DNA from: Caulobacter sp. | GTDB lineage: Bacteria > Pseudomonadota > Alphaproteobacteria > Caulobacterales > Caulobacteraceae | Direction: 5' to 3' | DNA length: 64,000 bases | NCBI GenBank assembly: GCA_030678995.1 | Contig: JAUXTQ010000004.1 | Span: forward strand, 1 to 64,000 | Shown: one piece after another, positions 8,109 through 16,530 of the stretch | Position numbering within the stretch: the stretch's first letter is position 1 | Layout: every line of letters begins with the position of its first letter | Position numbers and translations under genes: made by a program | The notes under the pieces: generated by a model | What the model was told of the DNA's origin: nothing | What the model saw: only the letters and a program-made list of their open reading frames with translations | The model's database searches: none

Positions 8109-9401
8109 ATGGAGACGACACGGCACTCGCTTCTGGACGGTAGGGTCCAGCTCTACATGCGGACGAATAGCCCGCATTGGCAGTGCTCGTGTTCGGTTGC
8201 CGGTAGGCAGCGACGCACCACAACGAAGGAAGAGAGTCTTGCGCGCGCCAAGGATGTGGCGCGCGACTGGTATCTTGGCCTGCTCGGGAAATACCGCGCC
8301 GGCGAGTTGAAGGAAGGCAAGACCTTCAAGGAGGCGGCGGCCCGTTTCGAGGATGAGTTCGAGATCATCACTCAAGGGCAGCGCAGCCCCGTTTACGTCC
8401 AAGGGCACAAGGACCGCCTGAAAAACTACCTGATCCCGTTCTTCGGCGACAAGGTGCTGTCCGATATCACGCCCGGCCTCGTGCAGGACTATCGCGTCCA
8501 TCGCATGAAGACGGGCACCATTCGCAAAAAGGGCAAGGCGAAGGCCGAGGCCGAGGCAGGTTCAACCAACGCTAAGAAGGATGAGGCCCCGCCGAAGCCG
8601 CCCGCGCGCAGCACCCTTCATCAAGAGATTGTCTGCCTTCGGCAGGTGCTCAAGACCGCGAACCGCCATCGGTGGATCGACTATCTCCCCGACCTGTCAG
8701 CCCCCTACAAAACCTCTGGAAAGATCGCGCATCGCGCCTGGTTCTCCCCCGAGGAATACAAACAGCTCTACAAGGCCTCGCGGGACCGCGCGGCCAAACC
8801 CAAAAAGGCCCGGTGGAAGTTGGCGTGCGAGAACTTGCACGACTACATCCTGATCATGGTCAACACCGGGCTGCGGCCGGACGAAGCGTTGCGCCTGGAA
8901 TATCGAGACGTCGCTGTCGTAACCGACCAAGCGATGGGCGAACGCATCCTCGAGATTGCCGTCAGAGGCAAACGCGGCGTCGGCTGGTGTAAAAGTATGC
9001 CGGGTGCCGTGCACCCGTTCCAACGCCTCAAGAAGCGCAATGTCGGTCAGCCGACTGACCGCCTCTTTCCGAAATTCCAGCGGGAGCTGTTCAACACGCT
9101 TCTCGACGAGCTGGGAATGAAGGAGGACCGGGAAGGCCAGAGGCGAACGGCCTATAGCCTGCGCCACACCTACATTTGTATGCGCCTCATGGAAGGCGCT
9201 GACATCTATCAGATCGCCAAGAACTGCCGAACCAGTGTCGAGATGATCGAAAACTTCTACGCATCTCACATCAAGAATACGCTGGATGCTGCCGCTATTA
9301 ACGTCCGCAAGTCTCGGCCCGTATCTCGCAGAGATACTTCGGCCCCTGTGAGTAAACCTGCCCAGACAAAGGTCCGCTCGAAATCTCGCTCGACTGCCTG
9401 A
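8109..9401 (+). CDS. Tyrosine integrase of the element
   Basis: A 430-residue protein. The N-terminal part (residues 1-80) is an arm-binding/core-binding region with a cysteine pair. The catalytic domain has Arg256 (NTGLRPDEALR), the SLRHTY box with Arg352 and the nucleophile Tyr384 (ENFYASH). In the SLRHTY box the usual first His is Tyr, as in many phage integrases. It lies 128 bases from attL and reads inward. Its promoter could be its own or the former host tRNA promoter. It should catalyse recombination between the tRNA anticodon-loop core and the circular form. Confidence 0.95.
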   Translation: METTRHSLLDGRVQLYMRTNSPHWQCSCSVAGRQRRTTTKEESLARAKDVARDWYLGLLGKYRAGELKEGKTFKEAAARFEDEFEIITQGQRSPVYVQGHKDRLKNYLIPFFGDKVLSDITPGLVQDYRVHRMKTGTIRKKGKAKAEAEAGSTNAKKDEAPPKPPARSTLHQEIVCLRQVLKTANRHRWIDYLPDLSAPYKTSGKIAHRAWFSPEEYKQLYKASRDRAAKPKKARWKLACENLHDYILIMVNTGLRPDEALRLEYRDVAVVTDQAMGERILEIAVRGKRGVGWCKSMPGAVHPFQRLKKRNVGQPTDRLFPKFQRELFNTLLDELGMKEDREGQRRTAYSLRHTYICMRLMEGADIYQIAKNCRTSVEMIENFYASHIKNTLDAAAINVRKSRPVSRRDTSAPVSKPAQTKVRSKSRSTA

Positions 9402-9432
9402 TGTCGCCCGACTATACCTCGAAGCGGTTTAA

Positions 9433-9730
9433 GCGGGCGTGGCGGAATTGGTAGACGCAACGGACTTGAGCCATCGTTGAGTGCCCTGGTGGAAACGTCA
9501 GGTGCAGAACCGCTCAAATTCGGGGAACCCTGTCAGATGGCAATCCCGAGCCAAGCCCCGGTCCCACCGGGGAAGGTGTAGAGACTAGACGGGCGGCGCC
9601 TACGGCCTAGCGGCTACGGCGAAGGGATAGTCCAGACCACGAACGCCTCGCGGCGGCGGCGAAAGTCGAAGTGGTACGAAAATCCGTTGGGCGTAAGCCC
9701 GTGCCGGTTCGATTCCGGCCGCCCGCACCA
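9433..9730 (+). tRNA. tRNA-Leu(UAA) interrupted by a group I intron, carried by the element
   Basis: The 5' exon (9433-9467) has acceptor GCGGGCG, a D-arm and half the anticodon loop ending CTT. The 3' exon (9679-9730) begins AAAATCCG, includes a long variable arm and T-arm (GGTTCGATTCC), and ends CGCCCGC plus an encoded ACCA. Spliced, the anticodon loop is CTTAAAA with anticodon UAA, cut between positions 34 and 35 as in cyanobacterial tRNA-Leu(UAA). The acceptor stem differs from the disrupted host gene, so this is not a copy of it. It begins 31 bases after the integrase stop and could be co-transcribed with int. Confidence 0.95.
9468..9678 (+). ncRNA. Group I self-splicing intron in tRNA-Leu(UAA), 211 nt
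   Basis: The intron ends in the obligatory G (9678) and follows a U (9467). The exon end ACUU can pair with an internal guide GAGU near 9480, forming P1 with the U-G wobble at the splice site. Conserved core elements can be seen: CAATCCCGAGCCAAGCC (9541-9557, P/Q region), TGTAGAGACTAGACGGG (R, near 9577) and AAGGGATAGTCC (S, 9622-9633). These match the cyanobacterial tRNA-Leu intron closely. No homing endonuclease ORF is present, so it is probably an immobile autocatalytic intron that travels with the tRNA. Confidence 0.93.
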
Positions 9731-9750
9731 GTCTCGATCATCGTCAATCG

Positions 9751-11166
9751 CTATCGCTGAAGCACTGCGGTCGGCGAGCAGATGACCAGAGCATGAGATC
9801 CTCTCGTCATGGCGACGTAGAGGTTCTTGGCGTCAAGGTCTGCCGCATTCAGGATGACCGCTACTTCTGCTTCCAAACCCTTGAGGAGCAGCGTGCTCCC
9901 TACCGCGCGCTTGGGTAGGGGACGGCCGAGCAGGCGGTTCTGTTCGCGGACTTTTACGGCTGCCTCGTAGAGGGTCGCGGCGTCCGCCCCATCACATGAG
10001 CGCAGGGTCTTGATGCAGGCCTGCAAGACCCCAGGACGATGCGACCGCACACCGCCCTGCTTTCCGATCTCAACCAAGAGATCGACTGCTCCGCGAAGGG
10101 ATGGAGCGGCCGCAAAGGCAAGCGCAGTCGTCTCCGCATCTGTCGCAGGATTGCGAGCAGTTCCGCCTTGGAGCGATTTGACGCGCTGCAGGAACGCGTT
10201 GCTGCCGACATTGGTCATTACACTGCCAGCGAAGTTCACGACGTGGGCGAGAACATCGGCAGACGCCAGGTCCAAGCCTTTGGCGAACGTGACGAGGTCT
10301 TTCAGATCAACGCTTTCAACAGTGATCGCGCCCGGCGTCTGACCGGCGAAGTCTCGTTGCCCCTGCGGCTTGGTGCTGTCGCCAATGATTAGGACACTGC
10401 CTTGAGCAGTAGGTGAGGGCGTTCGGCCAGCGCCAAGTCGACGTTGGTGGTCCTCCGTCCCATCCAAATGCACCCAGGTGACGTGAGGCGGAGCCGCCCG
10501 AAGGTCCACAGGGTCGCCCCGTAGTAAGCGTTGGCGGGCATCCAGAAGCCAGGCACCGAAATCCTCGGTGCCCGCGTTCCGCCACCGCCACGGTGTCGTG
10601 AGTGCCCCTGCAATGGGGAAACGGACACAGACTTCTTGGTCCCAGTCCGGCATCTTGCCGCCGAACGTGAAGATTGCCTGCATCGGATCGCCCAGAACGG
10701 CGGTCGGAAGAACCTTTGCGGCAAACCAAACAATGGCGTGCTGCACGAAGTTGCAGTCCTGATACTCGTCCACAATCAAGCGGGAGAAGCTCGCTGCCAG
10801 CACGTCATTGACGTGTCCGGCTTTCAGCAATTGTGCGGCGGCCGTTCGGATAGACGGATAGTCCGTCTTGGCCTCCAAATTTAGTATGGCCGGGTCGTGT
10901 CCGCTTCGCTCCGGAAACATCGAGATGAGGCGCATTGCCCAGCCATCGATGGTCGAGAGGCGATAGGCTCGGGAGGGAACACCGGCTCGGTCCAGGCGTC
11001 CTCGCAACGCCACGACGCCAGCGTTGGTGTGGGTGAGAATGAGGATGGGTTTCGGCCCATCGTGGCGCACGAGAGCCTGCGCAATCAGATGCGTCTTTCC
11101 ACAGCCAGCCGGGGCGGTAACCGATCCGCGGTCGATCGCCAGTAGATCGACCTCAGTTTCCGCCAT
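9751..11166 (-). CDS. gajB: Gabija protein GajB, UvrD/PcrA-like helicase
   Basis: About 471 residues from the ATG at 11166; a TTG at 11181 would add five. It has Walker A (APAGCGKT, residues 18-25), Walker B (LIVDEYQDCN), GDPMQAIF, and a C-terminal motif VI (LYVAMTRG), in the UvrD-like order. It overlaps the upstream OLD-family gene by 14 bases, the usual gajA-gajB arrangement. In Gabija, GajB senses DNA ends or unwinds DNA and activates GajA. It is short compared with housekeeping UvrD, which is typical of GajB. Confidence 0.88.
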   Translation of the reverse strand: MAETEVDLLAIDRGSVTAPAGCGKTHLIAQALVRHDGPKPILILTHTNAGVVALRGRLDRAGVPSRAYRLSTIDGWAMRLISMFPERSGHDPAILNLEAKTDYPSIRTAAAQLLKAGHVNDVLAASFSRLIVDEYQDCNFVQHAIVWFAAKVLPTAVLGDPMQAIFTFGGKMPDWDQEVCVRFPIAGALTTPWRWRNAGTEDFGAWLLDARQRLLRGDPVDLRAAPPHVTWVHLDGTEDHQRRLGAGRTPSPTAQGSVLIIGDSTKPQGQRDFAGQTPGAITVESVDLKDLVTFAKGLDLASADVLAHVVNFAGSVMTNVGSNAFLQRVKSLQGGTARNPATDAETTALAFAAAPSLRGAVDLLVEIGKQGGVRSHRPGVLQACIKTLRSCDGADAATLYEAAVKVREQNRLLGRPLPKRAVGSTLLLKGLEAEVAVILNAADLDAKNLYVAMTRGSHALVICSPTAVLQR

Positions 11167-12895
11167 TTTCCATCCACTCAAACAGCTCGTAGATGGTGCT
11201 GGAAAATGCCTGATCGCACGTCTTCAGGTCTGGTCCCACGATGTCTCTGGCCACTCGCTCCATCCACGTAACGGATTTGAACCAGCCAGCCTTCTTTGTG
11301 CGTGAAGCCTTTCCGTAGACGGCACGAATGTCAGGTCCGAGGACTGCGGCGCTGGCCACCAGCGTCCACGCGCCACCAGATGCCGACCGAATGTTTGCAT
11401 CAATCAGGTCCTCGCCATGCAGATCGATGGCAACCCCCAGGAGCTGGGCGATTGCGTTGTCCGACAGGCTGAGAAACAGCTCGTCTTCAAGCGTGCGACC
11501 GTCCCGCCAAACCGTGACTTTGCCGCCCTTTTCGATGAAGGTTTGCTCCAGCTCGGGCGTAGGTTTCACATCGTCATCGCGCAGCGCGGCAACGCGATAT
11601 CCGAGCCCCTGAAATACGCCGCCCCGCTTGAATATCTGGTCGGTGCCGTTGCCATCGACCAGAGCCACTCCCATCGCTGAGAGTGACGGCATGGGCAACG
11701 TCCAGCGATACTGGTCCAGTCCGCGAAGAAGGCCGACCTCACTGGCGCCTTCACAGACGACGACGGTCGGAGCAAGGAGAGCTTCTGGATAGAGGCGGAT
11801 CGTTCCCTGGATGTCGTCAGCCGTGGGAACGACTTGAACGCGGTGGCGACCGTCGGCGGATCGAACAACGTGAAGCTGTGAGGCCTTCAATTCGCAAATC
11901 GCGGCTGGGCAATGCGTGGTCACGAATGCCTGTAGGGGCGGCGTCGTGTCCTTCGCTCCAATCGACCCGAGCAGCCGAGTCACACGGTGAGGTTCCAACC
12001 CGTGTTCGAGTTCGTCCACCAGGATGATGGTCGATTCAGCAGCCGCCTTCCGTTGCAGTCCAGCGATTAGCAAGCGTGTGGAGCCGACACCCAAGCTGCG
12101 GAGCGGGACGCCCGCCTCGTCATGCAGTGAGATCGTCCCGCCACTGAAGGAAACCGAGTGAGAATCGAGCATTGCTTTGAGGCTGGCCCCATAAGCGATG
12201 CCTAGCTCGGTTGCCGTCTCCTCGACGATCGAGAGAGTCGCTTCAAGCTGCTCACCTGCTTGCTCGCCAAAGGCGGCACGAGCCTCTCGGGCAGCTTGGA
12301 CCAATGCAGCGGATGCGTCGGCGCGCTCATCGCTAAGAAGGTTCAACACAGACCCCCTGCGCCAACTCAGATTGTAGTCGGCGACAGCGCCTAGTCGCGT
12401 CGGCGCGATTCTTACTCGATCCGCCCAGGCCAGGTTTCGGGAGAGCCCCTGCGCTGCCGCACGCTTCGATACCAAGGTCCAGCTGGGTTCGAGGTCGCTG
12501 GCGACGGTCAGGTTCAGGGTGAGTGCGGTTTCGTTGGTAGTGCTGGGCTCATCTTCCAACATGCCCAGAATATCAATGTAGCCGCACAGATAGAGCCCAT
12601 AGGCGTCCATAGTCTTGAGAGCATCGCTTAGCTCTCCGATGGTCACGGAGATCGATATGGGATTGTTGACATCGAGGTTGTGAAAGTCGGCATCCGTGAA
12701 TTGGGCATTCCTGCGAGCGCCGAGGCATAGATCGATTGCGTCGAGGATCGTCGACTTACCGCTGTCGCCGGGTCCGATGAGACAGTTGATGCCTGGTGCC
12801 GGGTCCCACAGGAGCTCGGCAATTCCACGGAAATTCTTGATCTCAATTTGTCGGATTCTTGCCACGCGCACACCGTGATTAAGGACGCCATTCAA
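11153..12895 (-). CDS. gajA: Gabija protein GajA, OLD-family ATPase/TOPRIM nuclease
   Basis: A 580-residue protein. The ABC-type ATPase domain has Walker A GPGDSGKST (residues 41-49) after the IEIKNFRG start typical of OLD/SMC-like ATPases, and Walker B IILVDELEHGLEPHR. The C-terminal TOPRIM domain has the acidic VVVCEGASEVGLLRGL and ALVDGNGTD motifs. GajA nicks or cuts phage DNA when nucleotide pools fall. Pairing with an overlapping UvrD-like gene identifies Gabija. The start at 12895 is followed by a possible GTG start near ARIRQIEIKNF, so the first ten residues are uncertain. Confidence 0.88.
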   Translation of the reverse strand: MNGVLNHGVRVARIRQIEIKNFRGIAELLWDPAPGINCLIGPGDSGKSTILDAIDLCLGARRNAQFTDADFHNLDVNNPISISVTIGELSDALKTMDAYGLYLCGYIDILGMLEDEPSTTNETALTLNLTVASDLEPSWTLVSKRAAAQGLSRNLAWADRVRIAPTRLGAVADYNLSWRRGSVLNLLSDERADASAALVQAAREARAAFGEQAGEQLEATLSIVEETATELGIAYGASLKAMLDSHSVSFSGGTISLHDEAGVPLRSLGVGSTRLLIAGLQRKAAAESTIILVDELEHGLEPHRVTRLLGSIGAKDTTPPLQAFVTTHCPAAICELKASQLHVVRSADGRHRVQVVPTADDIQGTIRLYPEALLAPTVVVCEGASEVGLLRGLDQYRWTLPMPSLSAMGVALVDGNGTDQIFKRGGVFQGLGYRVAALRDDDVKPTPELEQTFIEKGGKVTVWRDGRTLEDELFLSLSDNAIAQLLGVAIDLHGEDLIDANIRSASGGAWTLVASAAVLGPDIRAVYGKASRTKKAGWFKSVTWMERVARDIVGPDLKTCDQAFSSTIYELFEWMENGGN

Positions 12896-12956
12896 TTACA
12901 CATAGCAAAACACCAGGACTTGTCCCGACAATTCCGACCGTCATTTGCGCCGCTGA

Positions 12957-13052
12957 CTACGGCGGTCTCCGGATTGCCCAAACGAGTTTGGCGAGCGCCG
13001 CGAACAGGGCGGCCAGGGCTCCGATCAGGGTGGTGATGTCCATGCATGTCAT
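12957..13052 (-). CDS. 31-residue small membrane protein
   Basis: A short ORF beginning MTCMDITTLIGALAALFAAL and ending with a basic RRPP, preceded by AGGAGG four bases upstream of the ATG at 13052 (alternative ATG at 13043). One hydrophobic helix fills most of the peptide. It sits upstream of gajA on the same strand with 61 bases between. It may be a toxin-like or accessory membrane peptide; no family is recognised. Confidence 0.5.
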   Translation of the reverse strand: MTCMDITTLIGALAALFAALAKLVWAIRRPP

Positions 13053-13520
13053 AGATCCTCCTCAGTTTGCCGTGCGCCCCATGCGCGACGGATGAAGAGG
13101 AAGGGCCGATCCCTTGGCCGGTCTGGCACAGGTCGCAGAATGCGCCGCATCGCGGGGCGTAGCTGCACAAGCCGTAGGCGCGGAAGCGAGCCGCCTTGCC
13201 TGGCTGGACTGACCGGTAGAGTCCTTCAGCCCGTCCGCATGGGTGCCGCGCACGGAGGGGTTCTGGCATCACGGATATCGCCTGCTGTTCAGTCTGGCCG
13301 CCCTGCGCTCCCCAGCCACACAGCGACCTCGTTTAGCCGCGCAACCTGGAGCCTCTTGCGTCGGGTTCAACGAGAATTGTCCCCTGGCTTCGCCATTCCT
13401 CGCGGGCGCTGCGCTGCAAAATTCACGTTCCGCCTGCGGCTTGAGCCCGCCGCGCCGTCGGCTCCGGACGGTGCGCATACGAGGCCGCGTGGTGCGGCTT
13501 CAGAACCTAAGGAGGCCAAC
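13053..13520 (+). other. Long structured leader upstream of the DUF736 gene
   Basis: There is no convincing gene in this 468-base stretch; open frames here lack conserved content. The last 250 bases are rich in short GC palindromes (for example around 13390-13500). The composition resembles the leaders at 29530-29924 and 41580-41767, which also precede plus-strand element genes. AAGGAGG at 13509-13515 is the ribosome site of the DUF736 gene. Confidence 0.45.
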
Positions 13521-13814
13521 ATGGCGAACATCGGACAATTCACCCGCGACGGCGAAACCTTCACCGGCGTGATCAACACCCTGGCGCTGAAGGCGAAAGC
13601 CACCATCCAGCCCAACGACAAGGCGAACGACCTTGCCCCGGATTTCCGGGTCTATGCCGGCGGCGCTGAGATCGGCGCGGCCTGGGTCAAGACCAGCAAG
13701 GGCGAGCGCGCCTACCTCTCGGTCAAGCTCGACGATCCGAGCTTCGCGGGCGCGATCTACTGCCGCCTGATCGAGCTGAGCAACGGCCAGCACCGGCTGC
13801 TGTGGAGCCGCTAG
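13521..13814 (+). CDS. DUF736 domain-containing protein
   Basis: A 97-residue protein beginning MANIGQFTRDGETFTG, with AAGGAGG placed ideally upstream. The core (IQPNDKANDLAPDFRVYAGGAEIGAAW) and the end (LIELSNGQHRLLWSR) are diagnostic of DUF736, a family found almost only on conjugative and integrative elements of alphaproteobacteria. The function is unknown; it may be an OB-fold-like nucleic-acid binder. The frame continues upstream to 13092, but that extension is unrelated leader sequence. Confidence 0.92.
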   Translation: MANIGQFTRDGETFTGVINTLALKAKATIQPNDKANDLAPDFRVYAGGAEIGAAWVKTSKGERAYLSVKLDDPSFAGAIYCRLIELSNGQHRLLWSR

Positions 13815-13876
13815 GCTGGGTGGGGCGGCTTCGGCCGCCTCAATCCGCTCGATGACCGGTTGAATCCGCCAAACCT

Positions 13877-14659
13877 CTATTTGCCCGTAATCAGCGGCAC
13901 GCAGGCGAGGGCTGAGGAATCAAGGCGGTAGGCGGCCGACAAGTCGGCCGTGGTGGCAGCCGTGGCGCATGTCAGCGGGTAACGGGCACGCCAAATACCA
14001 TAGGCAGGGCGGCCATCATCATACTTGGTATCGAGGTTCCACATTTCTTCTGGTTTCAACAAGGGTGTTTCACTCGTGCTGCCAGCGATGGTGCCGCCCA
14101 TTTCGTAATAATAGGGTTCACGGTAATCACCGTCGAAAATACTAGCAACGCTGGTTATTGTACCGTTCCATGTAAAGGCCACCCACACGCCGCTGCTGAG
14201 TTTTGATTTCGGGGAGTTGGTTGCCGTGGTGGTATAGCCATTACTTGCGCCTGAAAGTCCATCATAGGCCCCTTCGATGAGGCCGGCGTTTGCAAGCTGT
14301 TGCCAGAAGGCGAACAGTTCAGCGCTGGCGCTGCCGCCGCTGCCCAGCTCGATCAAGCCATCGCCGTCGCCATCGCAGACACCTCTGGCGGTATCGACCG
14401 CAGCGGCGGAATTCGTGACGCAATGCACGGCATTTACCGCGCGGCCCCAGAAGCGGGTGGCGTTGGTGATGTCACCCGGCAGGCCAAAATACTTGTCGCG
14501 GAAGCTGTTCACCCCGGTCTGCCAGCGCTGGTATTCCGTGCCTACAGACCGCAGTTCCGCTGCACGGATGAGCGACTGCCCCGCCAGTATCCCGCCCGTC
14601 AAAAGACCAAGGATGACGAGGACGATGGAGAGTTCGACTAAACTAAATCCATTTTTCAT
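13877..14659 (-). CDS. Type IV prepilin-like protein (cassette 1)
   Basis: A 260-residue protein with a perfect type III signal: MKNG, cleavage, then FSLVELSIVLVILGLLTGGI with Glu at +5 and a long hydrophobic helix. The globular part contains LPGDITNATRFWG, a GDGDG turn, FWQQLANAGLIEGAY and several cysteines. It would be processed by a prepilin peptidase, presumably the host's. It is AT-rich compared with its neighbours and read against the transfer genes. A paralogue lies at 20326-21183 with the same N-terminal 35 residues. Possible roles are adhesion, donor-recipient contact or phage decoy; none is shown by the sequence. Confidence 0.88.
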   Translation of the reverse strand: MKNGFSLVELSIVLVILGLLTGGILAGQSLIRAAELRSVGTEYQRWQTGVNSFRDKYFGLPGDITNATRFWGRAVNAVHCVTNSAAAVDTARGVCDGDGDGLIELGSGGSASAELFAFWQQLANAGLIEGAYDGLSGASNGYTTTATNSPKSKLSSGVWVAFTWNGTITSVASIFDGDYREPYYYEMGGTIAGSTSETPLLKPEEMWNLDTKYDDGRPAYGIWRARYPLTCATAATTADLSAAYRLDSSALACVPLITGK

Positions 14660-14794
14660 AAGAACTTACTGTATTTCATAGTTGTGTAGGTGTTCAATCA
14701 AAACAATTCAAGACAATCGCATAGATAACAATATTTCATTGGCAGTGTTGCGGTCTTGTGATGTTTGTTAATTAGATATCGTTAACCAAATATT

Positions 14795-15712
14795 ATGCAT
14801 TTTGATATAGTATTGCCGTATATTGGGGTGTTTATCACTAAATATCATACAGATTCTGGTCCTCCATCGAGTCAGCCGGCATTACCGGCTGACGCGGAGG
14901 CTAGCCTCCGCGCGGAATTAGCGGAGCGGATCAGTGGCGCGCAGGCGGAGATCGAGCATCACCTGACGGAGCTTCGCCGGGCGGCATCGGCCGGTGGCGA
15001 TGCCACGCCGCTGCTGCAGGCCGACGCCCAACGCGAAGGGCTCGGGCGGCTCCAGCATCGCCTTGCCCAGGCGCATGGCGCGGGACTGGTTTCCATCCGC
15101 GCCGAGGTGTCGGCGTTTGTCGCCGCAGCGCAGGCCGTGGCGCAGCAGGTGCGCACGGTGGCCGCGACCGCCCAGGCGGCGGAAGTCGCGCTCCACGCCG
15201 CCAGCGCAGCGGCGCATCGTGAAGTGACGGACTTCGTCCGCGACTTCTATGAGCGCAAGATTTTCGATCCCTATCTCCGCTTCGCGTCCACCGAGGACGA
15301 GGAAGCCTACCGCCGCCGCGAGTCCGAGCGCCAGGAAGCGATCAGAAAGGCGCTGGCCGAGGGCACGCCGGAGGGCGATCTGCGGGCCAACCGGCTCGCT
15401 ATCGCGCAGTTGGAGGATGCCGGTGTCCACGGCGCGGATCGCAGTTCGGCCTACGCGCCGATGCTCGGCGGCCTCAAGGACACGGAACGGACGCTTGCAT
15501 CTCGCGTCGCTCCCGAGCCGGAACAAACGCGCACCAGTTCCGCGACGCCGGCAGCCGATCCGTTGGATCGGGTAAAGGCACCGGTCGCGCTCGATCCTGC
15601 TCTCTTGGCGTCGGTTCGCGCCACCGGCGTGGTCGTCGGGGATCAGGATCAACGCGGTCACGGCCTCGTCCCGCGGGAGACCGTTGCGCCGTCCTCGAAG
15701 GGCCGGACCTGA
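14795..15712 (+). CDS. Coiled-coil transfer-region protein, unknown
   Basis: A 305-residue protein with no recognised domain. After a short AT-rich start (about 23 codons) it becomes Ala/Glu/Arg-rich and helical (roughly residues 38-215, for example AELAERISGAQAEIEHHL). The 5' AT-rich bases belong compositionally to the neighbouring prepilin cassette, so the original N-terminus may have been replaced when that cassette arrived. It is probably an accessory conjugation protein given its neighbours. Confidence 0.65.
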   Translation: MHFDIVLPYIGVFITKYHTDSGPPSSQPALPADAEASLRAELAERISGAQAEIEHHLTELRRAASAGGDATPLLQADAQREGLGRLQHRLAQAHGAGLVSIRAEVSAFVAAAQAVAQQVRTVAATAQAAEVALHAASAAAHREVTDFVRDFYERKIFDPYLRFASTEDEEAYRRRESERQEAIRKALAEGTPEGDLRANRLAIAQLEDAGVHGADRSSAYAPMLGGLKDTERTLASRVAPEPEQTRTSSATPAADPLDRVKAPVALDPALLASVRATGVVVGDQDQRGHGLVPRETVAPSSKGRT

Positions 15713-16102
15713 TTACATCAGCCCCAGCGCTTTGCAGGTCGCAACGGCATCCAGAAAATAGGTCTCATCGGTCACCATCGGCGGCAGCTCGCGCGTCTGA
15801 GCCAAGCGGAAGTCTTGATCAATCCGCGAGCCCGAAAGCCGGAGCACGGCCCCCAGCTTCATGGCGGTGTCGAACGATAGCCGCGCTCTTGTTTCGTAGT
15901 AGGCGGCCTTCACAGTATCGCCTGCGCGCTCACGCAGGCCGATCGCGTGGCCGTTGGCGACGAAGCATTTCATGGCGGCGTCATAGGCCATGCGGTTGGC
16001 GCGCGCCGTCGCGTCCGCGCCGGACTGCGCCGCCGCCGGGCCTGCGCAGAGCGCGCAGGCAACGGCCAGGGCGGCGTTCGCGGTGATCCACGACCGGCCC
16101 AC
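15713..16102 (-). CDS. Small secreted protein of the transfer region
   Basis: A 129-residue protein with a signal peptide (cleavage near AAAQS, residue 26) and a helical mature domain with two cysteines (AAMKCFVANGHA, AVATCKALGLM). Its stop is adjacent to, but does not overlap, the convergent 14795 gene. It is likely periplasmic; similar short proteins accompany mobilization genes in related elements. No function is assigned. Confidence 0.7.
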   Translation of the reverse strand: MGRSWITANAALAVACALCAGPAAAQSGADATARANRMAYDAAMKCFVANGHAIGLRERAGDTVKAAYYETRARLSFDTAMKLGAVLRLSGSRIDQDFRLAQTRELPPMVTDETYFLDAVATCKALGLM

Positions 16103-16106
16103 GGCG

Positions 16107-16295
16107 CTACTTGTGGCCCTTGTGGATGATGCGGAGGATGAGCCCCCCGATCACACCACCTGCCGCACCCTTGATGACGTCGAGCAGGTGGCGCGCGAAG
16201 GTTTCGTCGTCGTGGTCGTCGTGATGATGCGGCGTGCGCACGTCATGCACCGATCCATCATCCAGGTGCACTTCGTAAAGGTGACGCGTATCCAT
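16107..16295 (-). CDS. Small His/Asp-rich protein with glycine-zipper-like C-terminus
   Basis: A 62-residue protein from the ATG at 16295 (MDTRHLYEVHLDDGSVHDVRT), with AAGGGA upstream. A metal-binding-like PHHHDDHDD run is followed by a hydrophobic glycine-rich helix (GAAGGVIGGLILRII). An upstream in-frame ATG at 16376 lacks a ribosome site. It is four bases from the secreted-protein gene, so the two are co-transcribed. Function unknown. Confidence 0.65.
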   Translation of the reverse strand: MDTRHLYEVHLDDGSVHDVRTPHHHDDHDDETFARHLLDVIKGAAGGVIGGLILRIIHKGHK

Positions 16296-16530
16296 CACTT
16301 TTCCCTTCGGCGGCAATAACCGGAAGGAAAAATGTAACATTATGAGGAGTTTTGTTGCCGCGCGCGCGGCTTCCATTCAGTGCTAGACGCATGAACTACT
16401 GCCAGATCAGGACGAATACACGAACCGAAGAAATGTTCGTTTTTCTCAGCGCCAGCGCGGCTTTGCGCCTCGGCCAAGCTTGCACCCTTACTCCTCATAG
16501 TGGTGCAGCCCGCCGGGCATCGGAGCAGCC

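Noticed and set aside
13092-13520. Long N-terminal extension of the DUF736 gene
   Set aside because: The true start has an ideal AAGGAGG and the extension is low-complexity leader sequence.
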